Below, piece by piece: positions 54,700 through 63,579 of a stretch of 64,000 nt of DNA. Location: positions 3,534,001 through 3,598,000 of the forward strand of contig OY969793.1 in the NCBI GenBank assembly GCA_963703145.1, given 5' to 3'. The translations under genes were made by a program, and so were the position numbers. The stretch's first letter is position 1, and every line of letters begins with the position of its first letter. The notes under the pieces are model-generated. The model had not been told where the DNA came from, ran no database searches, and was given only the letters and a program-made list of their open reading frames with translations. Source of the DNA: Bog-756 sp963703145. GTDB lineage: Bacteria > Actinomycetota > Acidimicrobiia > Acidimicrobiales > RAAP-2.

Positions 54700-56190
54700 A
54701 TGACGACCACCGTTGATTCCGTCCAGCGAGGCGAAGAGCGGATGCTCATCGACGGCAAGCTGACCGAGGCCCGGTCGGGAGCCGTGTTCGACAACATCAA
54801 TCCGGCCACCGAGGCCGTCCTGGGCCATGTCGCCGACGCCGGTCACGAGGACATGGACGCTGCCATCGCCGCCGCCCGCCGGGCCTTCGACGAGTCGGGA
54901 TGGGCTACCGACAAGAGTCTGCGCCAGCGGTGCATTCGCCAGTTGCAAGACGCCCTCGTCGAGGAGCAAGAGCTGCTCCGAGCCGAACTGGTGGCCGAGG
55001 TCGGGACGCCCCTGCTGTTGACCTACGGTCCCCAGTTGGACACGCCCCTGTCCGACGGTCTCCTGTGGCCGGCCAACTTCATCGACGAGTTCGAGTGGGA
55101 GCGCGAGCTCCCCATCGGGACCGCCTTCGGATCGCGCAGCTGGCGCTCAGTGACCAAAGAGGCCGTCGGCGTGGTCGGCGCCATCGTGCCGTGGAACTAC
55201 CCCTTCGAGGTCACCATCAACAAGCTGGGCCAGGGGCTGGCCACCGGCAACACGGTCATCTTGAAGGCCGCACCCAACACACCCTGGAACGCAACGAGGA
55301 TCGGCCGGCTGGTCGCCGAGCGGACCGACTTCCCGCCCGGTGTGCTCCAGGTGATCACCACCTCGGACAATGCCGTGGCCGAGGACCTGGTCACCGACCC
55401 CCGGGTGGATCTCATCTCATTCACGGGCTCGACCGCCGTCGGCCGCCGGATCATGGAGCAGGGGGCGCCGACCCTGAAGCGCCTCTTCCTCGAGCTCGGG
55501 GGCAAGTCCGCCGACATCGTGCTCGACGACGCCAACTTCGAGGAGAAGCTGTCCTTCGCCTGGGCGGTGTGCACCCATGGAGGCCAGGGCTGCGTGATGC
55601 TGACCAGGATGCTCCTGCCCCGGTCCCGCTACGACGAAGGCATGGCCATCATCGAAGCGGGATTCAAGACCGTCCCGTACGGTGACCCCACGGACCCGGG
55701 GAACTTCCAGGGGCCCCAGATCAGTGCGCTCCAGCGGGAGCGGGTGCTGGGCTACATCGACCAGGGCCGAGACGAAGGTGCCCGGGTGGTGGTTGGTGGC
55801 GGCCGTCCGGCCCACCTCGACAAGGGCTACTACGTCGAACCCACCCTGTTCGCCGATGTCGACAACTCCATGTCGGTCGCCCGTGAGGAGATCTTCGGCC
55901 CGGTGCTCGTCGTCGTGCCGTTCGACGACGACGACGACGCCGTGCGGGTGGCCAACGAGAACCAGTACGGCCTCGGCGTGGGGGTGACCTCGGGATCCGA
56001 GGAGCGGGCCATGGCCGTCGCCCGTCGGGTCCGGGCCGGTACGGCGACCATCAACGGGGGCATCTGGTACGGCCCCGACGCCCCCTTCGGCGGCTACAAG
56101 GCCAGTGGTGTCGGGCGCCAGAACGGGCGGGAGGGCTTCGAGCAGTACACCGAGACGAAGACCTACGCCGGGGCGCTCCCTCCCGAGTAG
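54700..56190 (+). CDS. NAD(P)-dependent aldehyde dehydrogenase
   Basis: 496 residues. PWNYPFEVTINKLGQGLATGNTVILK, FTGSTAVGRRIM, E265 in LELGGKSADI and C298 in GGQGC form the classic active site. It oxidises an aldehyde to the acid and could follow the alcohol dehydrogenase (42636) in one pathway. ATG 54700 has GGGAGGG upstream. Divergent from the hydratase-like gene, convergent with the 56203 acyl-CoA dehydrogenase 12 bp away. Confidence 0.94.
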   Translation: MTTTVDSVQRGEERMLIDGKLTEARSGAVFDNINPATEAVLGHVADAGHEDMDAAIAAARRAFDESGWATDKSLRQRCIRQLQDALVEEQELLRAELVAEVGTPLLLTYGPQLDTPLSDGLLWPANFIDEFEWERELPIGTAFGSRSWRSVTKEAVGVVGAIVPWNYPFEVTINKLGQGLATGNTVILKAAPNTPWNATRIGRLVAERTDFPPGVLQVITTSDNAVAEDLVTDPRVDLISFTGSTAVGRRIMEQGAPTLKRLFLELGGKSADIVLDDANFEEKLSFAWAVCTHGGQGCVMLTRMLLPRSRYDEGMAIIEAGFKTVPYGDPTDPGNFQGPQISALQRERVLGYIDQGRDEGARVVVGGGRPAHLDKGYYVEPTLFADVDNSMSVAREEIFGPVLVVVPFDDDDDAVRVANENQYGLGVGVTSGSEERAMAVARRVRAGTATINGGIWYGPDAPFGGYKASGVGRQNGREGFEQYTETKTYAGALPPE

Positions 56191-56202
56191 GAGTCGGTGC
56201 CC

Positions 56203-57354
56203 CTAGCGGGGCAGGCCCAGGCCGTGCTCAGCCAGGATGTTCCGGTTGATCTCGGTGGTGCCGCCGGCGATGGAGGTCTGGCGCGACGCCGCCAGGTTCC
56301 TGGCCCAGGGCCCAGACAGCGCCTCGAGGCCCAACAGGTCGATGGCGAGGCCGGCCAGCTCTTGTTCGATGCCGGACCACATCAGTTTGGCGATGCTGCC
56401 CATGCTCGGGGAAGGCTGGCGCCCGAGACCCACCGCCTCCAGCTCACGCGTGGTGGTCCACCGCATGCAGGCCACCCGGGCATACACCGACATCAAGCGG
56501 TCCCGAAGAACGGGGTCGGCCAGGGCGGATCGGCCCTTGGCGTCCTCGAGCAGCTTCTCCAGCCTCCCGCTGATGGACAGGTGGAGCCGTGCCACGCCGG
56601 CCCGCTCATGGCTGAGCGTGGTCATGGCCACGCCCCATCCGCCGTTGAGCGGCCCGAGCAGGTTCTCCTTCGGGACGACGACGTCAGTGAAGAAGAGCTC
56701 GGAGAACGTGAGCTCGCCCGCCATGGTCTTGAGCGGCCGGACCTCGATCCCCGGGGTGGTCATGTCCACGAGCAGGCAGCTCAGGCCCTTGTGCTTGGGG
56801 ACGTCGGGATCGGTGCGGACATAGAGCTGACACCAGTCAGCGTGGCGACCCAGGCTGTTCCAGGTCTTTTGGCCGTTCACCACGAAGACGTCGCCTTCCA
56901 GGCGGGCGCTCGTGCGAAGCGATGCCAGATCGCTGCCGGCGTCGGGCTCGGACATCCCCTGGCTCCAGATCTCCTCCCCGCGCAGCATGGGAGCAAGGAA
57001 GCGGTCCTGTTGTTCGGTCGTGCCCAGGGCCATGATGGCGGGAGCGATGTTGGAGACCCCGATCACATTGACCGCACCGGGGGCCCCGGCGTCGTGCATC
57101 TCCTCGAGCCACGCCAGTTGCTCGGCGATGGCGGCGTCGCGGCCCCCGAACTCCTTGGGCCAGGCCGGCGCGGCCCAACCGGCATCGGCCAGCACGGCGT
57201 TCCAACGGCGCAGGATCTCCAGGTTGTCGTCCACGTCGGGGCCGTGGCTGCCGGCGTCCACGACGTCCGGCGTCAGGTGCTCGTCCAGCCAGGACCGGAG
57301 CTCGGCCCGGAAGCCTGCGACCGACTCGTCGCCGGCGGTGGTCTCGGTATCCAT
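56203..57354 (-). CDS. Acyl-CoA dehydrogenase
   Basis: 383 residues. AWPKEFGGRDAAIAEQLAWLEEM, WSQGMSEPDAGSDLASLRT, VNGQKTWNSLGRHADWCQLYVRTD and GGTTEINRNILAEHGLGLPR place it firmly in the family. Lies 70 bp after the ferredoxin gene on the same strand; a link between the two (electron transfer) is possible but not proven. Confidence 0.94.
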   Translation of the reverse strand: MDTETTAGDESVAGFRAELRSWLDEHLTPDVVDAGSHGPDVDDNLEILRRWNAVLADAGWAAPAWPKEFGGRDAAIAEQLAWLEEMHDAGAPGAVNVIGVSNIAPAIMALGTTEQQDRFLAPMLRGEEIWSQGMSEPDAGSDLASLRTSARLEGDVFVVNGQKTWNSLGRHADWCQLYVRTDPDVPKHKGLSCLLVDMTTPGIEVRPLKTMAGELTFSELFFTDVVVPKENLLGPLNGGWGVAMTTLSHERAGVARLHLSISGRLEKLLEDAKGRSALADPVLRDRLMSVYARVACMRWTTTRELEAVGLGRQPSPSMGSIAKLMWSGIEQELAGLAIDLLGLEALSGPWARNLAASRQTSIAGGTTEINRNILAEHGLGLPR

Positions 57355-57424
57355 CAGTCCTCCGCACCTGGGGTGCCTACCGCCACCAACCGGATGTGTG
57401 GGGTGACGGACCGGTCCCGGCCGG

Positions 57425-57616
57425 TCACTCGTCGATCCCGAGGCAGCTCTCAGGGCAGTTTTGGACTGCCGTCCACGCCTGTCCTTCCAGCCCGTCGGGC
57501 ACGTCGGCGTGCAGCAGGATGCTGTGCCCCTCGTCGTCGCTGTCGAAGAGCTCGGGTGCCAGGGAGTAGCAACGCCCGTGCCCGGTGCACCGCTCGGAGT
57601 CCAGTGTCAACCTCAC
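57425..57616 (-). CDS. 3Fe-4S ferredoxin (P450-associated type)
   Basis: 63 residues from GTG 57616. C10-TG-H13-GR-C16 and a C-terminal NCPESC give the CX2HX2C...CP pattern of actinobacterial 3Fe-4S ferredoxins, with His in place of the fourth Cys. Such proteins donate electrons to cytochromes P450, so the P450 at 34690 is a possible partner, though 22 kb away. Divergent from the hydrolase gene at 57746, with an inverted repeat in between. Confidence 0.9.
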   Translation of the reverse strand: MRLTLDSERCTGHGRCYSLAPELFDSDDEGHSILLHADVPDGLEGQAWTAVQNCPESCLGIDE

Positions 57617-57664
57617 GGACGCCAACCCTACCCTCGGAGAACGGTCGTAGTCGCACAGACGGCA

Positions 57665-57691
57665 CACCGGTCGTTCCGGCCCAGACCGGTG
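57665..57691. promoter_or_regulatory. Inverted repeat between ferredoxin and hydrolase genes
   Basis: CACCGGTC (57665-57672) and GACCGGTG (57684-57691) are perfect 8-bp arms 11 bp apart, in a divergent promoter gap. A regulator site is plausible. Confidence 0.35.
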
Positions 57692-57745
57692 CCGTGTGGC
57701 AACAGCACGCCGCACCGCTCATGGCCCGGGACGCCTGAGGCACCG

Positions 57746-58477
57746 GTGAAGGCGTTGGCCGGCAGGGAGGTCGAGGTACCCGGGGTCGACGGTCCCCTGG
57801 GCGGACACCTCGTGGGCCCGGCGGGACCTGAACCCGCGCCGGCCGTGATCGTGCTGCCTGAGGTCGACGGCATGAACGGGGGCACGGTGGCCGCAGCCCG
57901 TCGCCTGTCGGCGGCCGGGTACGTAGCCCTGGCCCTCGACCTCTACCGGCCGTTCGGAGGTGCCCCGCCGTTGGCCGATGCCGGTGACACCGAGGCGTGG
58001 ACCCGGCAGCTCGACGACCGTCGACAGGTGTCGGATCTGGCCGTGGCGCTGGCATGGCTCCGGGGGCGACCATCAGTCGATCCCGAGCGGACCGGTGCGG
58101 TCGGCTTCTCGATTGGCGGGCGGTACGCCACCCTGCTGGCCAGCGAGCCCCACGGCCTGGGCGCGGTGGTGTCGTTCTATTCGAGGCCGTGGCCGCGAGC
58201 CGACCGGTCGGCCCCGAAGCTGTCGCCCGGCGACTACACCGATCGCCTCGAGGCCCCGGTCTGTGCCATCTTCGGTTCCGAGGACGAGATGATCCCGGTC
58301 GACATGGTGGCCCGCTTCGACGGGCTGTTGGGCCGCCATCCGGAGCTGGGCCACGAGGTCCACCTTCTGGCGGGGAGGCACTACTTCACCAACGAGAGCC
58401 GCCCGCGCCGGTTCCGGGCCGACTCGGCGGAGGAGGCCTGGTCGATCGCCACGTCGTTCCTGGGCCGGCATCTGTGA
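57746..58477 (+). CDS. Dienelactone hydrolase family protein
   Basis: 243 residues. VIVLPEVDGMNGGTVAAARRLSAAGYVALALDLY opens it; the nucleophile position is Ser in GFSIGG (the classical enzyme has Cys) and the acid/base is near AGRHYF. It hydrolyses lactones or other esters; substrate unknown. GTG 57746 has no strong ribosome site. Convergent with the LLM gene 21 bp away. Confidence 0.86.
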   Translation: MKALAGREVEVPGVDGPLGGHLVGPAGPEPAPAVIVLPEVDGMNGGTVAAARRLSAAGYVALALDLYRPFGGAPPLADAGDTEAWTRQLDDRRQVSDLAVALAWLRGRPSVDPERTGAVGFSIGGRYATLLASEPHGLGAVVSFYSRPWPRADRSAPKLSPGDYTDRLEAPVCAIFGSEDEMIPVDMVARFDGLLGRHPELGHEVHLLAGRHYFTNESRPRRFRADSAEEAWSIATSFLGRHL

Positions 58478-58498
58478 GACCGGCTCGGGTCTGCCGGT

Positions 58499-59368
58499 TC
58501 AGCGAGGTGGGGCCACCGGATGGGCACTGATGGGCCCGAGGATCTCGTCGGCGAACCGCCGGATACCGTCGACGGCACCCTTCCCGCTGGTCCACGGCTT
58601 GACGAGTACCCGACCTACGCCCGCGTCGGCATAGCGGCGCAGTGAATCGAGGTCGAGTCCGCCCGCACCCAGGGTGATCTCCACGTCACCGGGCCGTCCC
58701 GCCCGCTCGCGCTGCTCGGCGATCCGCCTGGCATCGGCCGGGATCTGCTCGATGGTGTGGTTCATGGGGATCCAGCCGTCACCGACCGTCGCCGCCCGGC
58801 GCAGGGCGGCGGGCCCGTCACCGCCGATGTGGAGTGGGGGCCACGGGGACTGGGCCGGCTTGGGCTCGAACATGACCGGACCGAAGTCGAAGAACTCACC
58901 ATGGTGCTCCACCAGGTCCTCGCTCCACAGGCGCTGGCAGATGGCGATGGACTCGTCGACCCGGCGCCCCCGGCTGTCGAAGTCCAGACCCACGGCCTCC
59001 CACTCGGCCCGGAGCCAGCTCGCCCCGATGCCGAACTCCAGCCGACCATCCGACACGACGTCGAGGGTGGTGACGGCCCGGGCCACGACGAAGGGGTGTC
59101 GGAGCCCGATGTTGTACACCTGGGTGCCGAAGTGGATCTGCTCGGTCCGTCCGGCCAGGAAGCCCAGGTAGCTGAAGACGTCGAAGACCGGGACATCGGA
59201 GGGGATGGGCGGGTGGTCGGACCCGGCGAACGGGCTCCCGGCCAACTCGACCGGGATCACCAGGTGTTCGGGCATCCACACCGACTCATACCCCAGGCGG
59301 TCGGCCTCACAGGTCACCTCGGTCCAAGCCGACGGCCGCAGCACCCCGAGGGAGATGCCGACCTTCAC
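58499..59368 (-). CDS. LLM-class (F420-type) oxidoreductase
   Basis: 289 residues, luciferase-like TIM barrel. KVGISLGVLRPSAWTEVTCEADRLGYESVWMPEHLV, TQVYNIGLRHPFVVARAVTTLDVVSDGRLEFGIGASWLRAEWEAVG and PPLHIGGDGPAALRRAA are family hallmarks. Cofactor F420 is likely in this lineage but not proven. GTG 59368 chosen; the longer upstream frame is a shadow of the kinase gene. It reads leftward after the kinase gene, 77 bp away. Confidence 0.9.
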   Translation of the reverse strand: MKVGISLGVLRPSAWTEVTCEADRLGYESVWMPEHLVIPVELAGSPFAGSDHPPIPSDVPVFDVFSYLGFLAGRTEQIHFGTQVYNIGLRHPFVVARAVTTLDVVSDGRLEFGIGASWLRAEWEAVGLDFDSRGRRVDESIAICQRLWSEDLVEHHGEFFDFGPVMFEPKPAQSPWPPLHIGGDGPAALRRAATVGDGWIPMNHTIEQIPADARRIAEQRERAGRPGDVEITLGAGGLDLDSLRRYADAGVGRVLVKPWTSGKGAVDGIRRFADEILGPISAHPVAPPR

Positions 59369-59445
59369 CGTGATCCCTCGGGCTGTGGTGCCGTTCGGCC
59401 CCGGACCATAGTCACCGGCCCAGAGCCGTTCGGCCGCATGGCCGC

Positions 59446-60523
59446 CTACCGCCCCATCGACGTGGTGGACACCAGCTCGGCGGCGGCGGCCATGGTGTCG
59501 AGCACCACGTGCTCGTAGGCCGCCATGCTGGGGTTGTCCGCGTCGCCGGAGACCACACGGGCGTACCCGGCCTCGAGCACGATGGCCAGCTTGAAGCGGG
59601 CCAGGATGACGTAGTAGTCGATCTCGTCCACATCGCGGCCGCTGACGATGGCGTAGTGGTCGAGCATCTCGGCGGTGGAGGGAAGGCCGGTGGCATCCAC
59701 GTAGCCTTTGGTCCGGTCCTCGCCGGGGTCCGACCAGCCCATCATCACCCACCCGAGGTCGAGGAGCGGGTCCCCGACGGTGGACATCTCCCAGTCCACC
59801 ATGGCGGCCAGCCGGGCCGGTGCGCCGTGGGCGAACATCACGTTGGCGAACTGGTAGTCGCCGTGGATGATCCCCGGCTCCCAATGGCTGGGTTTGTGGG
59901 CTCGCAGCCAGTCGGAGGTGACGTCCAGTCCGGGAATCTCCCGGAACTGGATGGCGTTCAAGTGGGCCAGCCAGCGGTCCACCTGGCGGTCGTGGAACCC
60001 CGCGGGCTTGCCGAACCCCTCGAGACCCCGCTTCTGCCAGTCCACCCGGGCCAGCCGGGCGATACCGTCGACCAGCTGGATCCCGAGTCCGTACCGGGCC
60101 TCGAGATCGGTGTCGAACGGCGCGGGCCATCCGTCGGTGTTCATCGGGGACCACCCGTCGACCAGGCTCATCAGATAGAAGGCGGCACCGATCACCTCGG
60201 GGTCGCTGCAGGCGGCGTAGGCCTCGGGGTGGGGTACATCGGTACCGTTCAGGGCCTCGAGCACGCGGAACTCCCGCAACATGGTCTCGTTGCGACCCTT
60301 GGGAACCACCCGGGGCGGGCGGCGGAGCACGGCGTGGAAGTCGCCCCGACGGATCTCGAAGATCTCGTTGGACAGCGCCCCCGCTGATGAAACGGGACGT
60401 GACGGCCTCGCCGCGGCCGGGCAGGTCCTGGTCGTCCATCCAGTTCCCGAGCCGCTGCTCGTCGACCAGGCCTGCGGTCCGGACCCGGGCCTCTTGTTCC
60501 TGCTCTGCGGTTTGCTTGACCAC
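59446..60523 (-). pseudogene. APH-family acyl-CoA kinase-like protein, one frame break
   Basis: GTG 60523 has GGAGG 7 bases upstream and starts MVKQTAEQEQEARVRTAGL; FISGG leads to one frame change, after which the other frame carries SNEIFEIRRGDFHAVLR, HGDYQFANVMF (catalytic Asp) and DWEMSTVGDPLLDLG (metal site) to 59446. The break is in a run of five C (60378-60382); dropping one restores FISGALSNEIF and about 358 residues, the usual length. The family phosphorylates 4-hydroxyacyl-CoA in ACAD10/11 and LvaA systems. Three bp from the upstream SDR stop. Confidence 0.82.
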
Positions 60524-60526
60524 TGG

Positions 60527-61393
60527 TCAGCCTCCTTCGTCGTCGGGATAGGGCTCTTCGAATCCGGCCTGGGGCACGTGGGCCAGGCCGTTCAGGAGCT
60601 CGACTGGGGGCGGCTCGGTGGCCGGGGCCGAGCTGCGAGTCGCCATGATCCCCTCGCGCTGGCGAAGGGCGAACATGCTCTCCCGCCGGCCCGAGTAGTC
60701 GGACGGCTGGCGGACCATCCAGACGATTCCCTCGGCGGCGACCTCGGAGGGCTCCCAGGTCGAGTGGTCGACGCCCGGGGTGTTGGCGACGAAGCCCTCC
60801 GACGCCACCGCCACATCGATGCGGAAGCAGTTCACCGCGATGTTGTCGCTGGCCAGTTGGGCGGCGGCGTCCACCGTCAGACGTTCGAGGCCGATCTTCG
60901 AGATGCCATAGGCCATGAGCGACGAGTGGGGGAACATGGCGGCGACCGAGCTGACATTGACCACCGCACCGCCACCGACCGCCCGCATGGCCGGGACGAC
61001 CTGTCGGATGGCGATCATCGGCGCACGCAGGTTGACCTGCATGACCAGGTCATAGCGGTGGAGGGGGATATCGAGGTCGCCGATGAAGGTGATGGCGGCG
61101 TTGTTGATCAAGATGTCCAGGCGACCGAAGTGGCCGACCGTCGAGGCCACCATGGCCTCGACCTCCTCGTCCACGGCCAGGTTGGTCGGCACAGCCAGGC
61201 CTCGTCGTCCCACTGCTTCGACCCTCGCCACGGTCTCGTCGATGGTGCCCGAGGTCCGCTGGGGGTTGGCAGCAGTTGCCCGAGCTGCGCAGGCCACGTC
61301 GCACCCGGCCTCGGCCAGGGCCACTGCGGTCGCCGCGCCCACCCCGCGACTGGCGCCGGTGACCAGTGCCACCTTCCCTCGCAGATCGTCCAC
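60527..61393 (-). CDS. SDR family oxidoreductase
   Basis: 288 residues. GTG 61393 has GGGGAGG 8 bases upstream. TGASRGVG (12-19) binds NAD(P), NNAA is the next motif, VNVSSVAAMF carries Ser, and Y-GIS-K the Tyr/Lys pair. A C-terminal tail of about 60 residues (RESMFALRQREGIMATR...) is longer than usual. It precedes the kinase gene, so it may oxidise or reduce the hydroxyacyl substrate of that kinase. Divergent from the TetR gene by 132 bp. Confidence 0.9.
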   Translation of the reverse strand: MDDLRGKVALVTGASRGVGAATAVALAEAGCDVACAARATAANPQRTSGTIDETVARVEAVGRRGLAVPTNLAVDEEVEAMVASTVGHFGRLDILINNAAITFIGDLDIPLHRYDLVMQVNLRAPMIAIRQVVPAMRAVGGGAVVNVSSVAAMFPHSSLMAYGISKIGLERLTVDAAAQLASDNIAVNCFRIDVAVASEGFVANTPGVDHSTWEPSEVAAEGIVWMVRQPSDYSGRRESMFALRQREGIMATRSSAPATEPPPVELLNGLAHVPQAGFEEPYPDDEGG

Positions 61394-61465
61394 GACTGTG
61401 CCTCCCCATCTGCCCGGCACGGCTGGTCCGCGCTGGTGACACCGGCATGACGCCGGGTGCAAACA

Positions 61466-61482
61466 GTATGTATGTTGGATAC
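61466..61482. promoter_or_regulatory. AT-rich patch with outer GTAT/ATAC arms between SDR and TetR genes
   Basis: GTATGTATGTTGGATAC is AT-rich in a GC-rich region and has 4-bp outer arms. It could hold a -10 element or a TetR site. Weak. Confidence 0.25.
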
Positions 61483-61525
61483 GTGGTGAATCAAACGACG
61501 TCGACCAGGGAGTCCGTCCCTAGCG

Positions 61526-62233
61526 GTGGCACCCGGCGGGATCCCCGTGCCTGAACCGGCACTCTCGGCCCCTGACTCCCTGCCCGCCGAGCGGGCCGAG
61601 CGGGCCGAGCCGGCCAAGGGTGAGAGCCTTCGGGCCGCGCACGTACGCGATACCCGGCGGGCACTGCTGGCCACAGCCCGTGAGCTGTTCGCTGCCAACG
61701 GGTTCCAGGCGACCCGCACCGAAGAGATCGTCCGGCGCGCCGGCCTCACCCGGGGGGCGCTCTACCACCACTTCCGGGACAAAGAGGAGCTGTTCCGGGC
61801 GGTGCTCGACGAGGTTGCCGGCGAGGTCGACGGGTCGCTGTGGCGCCGGTCGGGCGACCGACGCACCGACGCCTGGGAACTGTTCCGCGCCAACAGCGAG
61901 GTCTACCTCGATGCCGCCTCCACCAACCAGGCCTACCGCCAGATCGTCCTGACCGACGGCCCGGCCGTGCTCGGGTGGAGCGCCTGGTCCGAACGCGGGG
62001 ACGGCCCCACGGGCAAGATCATCGAGTACCTCCGTGACGCGGTGGCCGAGGGCGTCCTTCCGTCCCAGCCGGTCGAGCCGCTGGCCCACCTGTTGGCGGC
62101 CCTGGGCGTGGGGTCGACGATGTACGTGGCCCAGGCGGCCGACCCGGCTGCGGCGCGACGCGAGATCTCCGAGTGCTACGAGCGACTGCTGTCGGGCCTC
62201 GGCGTCACCACCACCGATTCGGTCGACCCATGA
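61526..62233 (+). CDS. TetR/AcrR family regulator
   Basis: 235 residues. The helix-turn-helix reads RRALLATARELFAANGFQATRTEEIVRRAGLTRGALYHHFRDKEELFRAVL; a helical ligand domain follows. About 35 Ala/Glu-rich residues precede it, so GTG 61547 or a later start may be real. It sits between the leftward SDR/kinase/LLM group and the rightward acyl-CoA dehydrogenase gene and probably controls both. Confidence 0.9.
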   Translation: MAPGGIPVPEPALSAPDSLPAERAERAEPAKGESLRAAHVRDTRRALLATARELFAANGFQATRTEEIVRRAGLTRGALYHHFRDKEELFRAVLDEVAGEVDGSLWRRSGDRRTDAWELFRANSEVYLDAASTNQAYRQIVLTDGPAVLGWSAWSERGDGPTGKIIEYLRDAVAEGVLPSQPVEPLAHLLAALGVGSTMYVAQAADPAAARREISECYERLLSGLGVTTTDSVDP

Positions 62234-62267
62234 GCGACTATCTCGTCAACAGCAAGAAAGGACCCTG

Positions 62268-63569
62268 ATGGCCTGGGATTTCTCCACCGAACCAGAGTTT
62301 CAGGCGAAGCTCGACTGGGCTCGCCAATTCGTGAAGGATCGGGTCGAACCGCTCGACTTGTTGTACCCGCACCGGCAGTTCCACCCCCTCGACGACGAGC
62401 TGCGGCCCATCGTGGACCCGATGAAGCAGGAGGTCAGGGATCAGGACCTGTGGGCCGCGCACCTGGGGCCCGACCTCGGTGGCAAGGGCTACGGCCAGGT
62501 CAAGCTGGCCCTGCTCAACGAGATACTCGGTGTGTCGGCCTGGGCGCCCATCGTCTTTGGGACCCAAGCGCCCGACACCGGCAACGCCGAGATCATCGCC
62601 CACTACGGGACCGATGAGCAGAAGGCCAAGTACCTCCAGCCCCTCCTCGATGGGGAGGTGTTCTCGTGCTACTCGATGACCGAGCCCCAGGCCGGCTCGG
62701 ACCCCCAGCAGTTCACCACGCAGGCGGTGCGGGACGGGGACGAGTGGGTCATCAACGGATGGAAGTTCTTCTCCTCCAACGCCCGCACCGCGGCATTCCT
62801 CATCGTGATGGCCGTGACCGACCCCGACGTGAGTATCTACCAGGGGGCGTCGATGTTCCTCGTCCCCACCGACACCCCCGGGGTGAACATGGTGCGACAC
62901 ATCGGACTCGCCGGCGAGTCCGAAGACGAGGCCATGCACGCGCTGATCCATTACGAGGACGTGCGGGTCCCTGCCGACAACTTGCTGGGCGGTGAAGGTC
63001 AGGCGTTCGTCATCGCCCAGACCCGGCTCGGTGGGGGCCGGGTCCACCACGCCATGCGCACCGTGGCCACCTGCCAGCGGGCCCTCGACCTCTTGTGCGA
63101 GCGGGTCCTGAGCCGCGAGACCCAGGGGAGCCTGCTGGCCCGCAAGGAGTTCATCCAAGGCGACATCGCGGACTCCTACGCCGAGCTCCAGCAGTTCCGT
63201 CTGCTGGTGCTGTACACCGCCTGGGAGATCGATCAGGTCAAGGACTACCGCAAGACCCGCAAGAACATCGCCGCCATCAAGGCCCTCACGCCGAAGGTGG
63301 CCCACGACGCGGTGTGGCGGTCTATGCATGCGCACGGGGCGCTCGGGGTCTCCAACGAGATGCCCTTCGGCGGGATGTGGATGATGGCCCCCATCATGAG
63401 CGTGGTCGATGGGCCCACCGAGGTCCACAAGGTGACCGTGGCCCGCGAGGTGCTGAAGGGCTACGAGCCGGCCCCGGGCCTGTGGCCCACGGCCCACCTC
63501 CCGGCCCAGCGGGAGCTGGCGCGCCAGAAGCTCGCGGACTACATGGAGCACGTGGTGGGCAACTCGTGA
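62268..63569 (+). CDS. Acyl-CoA dehydrogenase (ACAD10/11-like)
   Basis: 433 residues. ATG 62268 follows AAAGGA. CYSMTEPQAGSDPQQFTT (FAD loop), WVINGWKFFSSNARTAAFLIVMAVTD and the C-terminal HGALGVSNEMPFGGMW and DGPTEVHKVTVAREVLKG are seen. The length and the TEVHK ending match ACAD10/11-type enzymes, some of which remove phosphate from phosphorylated 4-hydroxyacyl-CoA. An APH-family kinase and an SDR are encoded divergently 2 kb away, supporting such a route. Confidence 0.92.
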   Translation: MAWDFSTEPEFQAKLDWARQFVKDRVEPLDLLYPHRQFHPLDDELRPIVDPMKQEVRDQDLWAAHLGPDLGGKGYGQVKLALLNEILGVSAWAPIVFGTQAPDTGNAEIIAHYGTDEQKAKYLQPLLDGEVFSCYSMTEPQAGSDPQQFTTQAVRDGDEWVINGWKFFSSNARTAAFLIVMAVTDPDVSIYQGASMFLVPTDTPGVNMVRHIGLAGESEDEAMHALIHYEDVRVPADNLLGGEGQAFVIAQTRLGGGRVHHAMRTVATCQRALDLLCERVLSRETQGSLLARKEFIQGDIADSYAELQQFRLLVLYTAWEIDQVKDYRKTRKNIAAIKALTPKVAHDAVWRSMHAHGALGVSNEMPFGGMWMMAPIMSVVDGPTEVHKVTVAREVLKGYEPAPGLWPTAHLPAQRELARQKLADYMEHVVGNS

Positions 63570-63579
63570 CGGGTGAACG

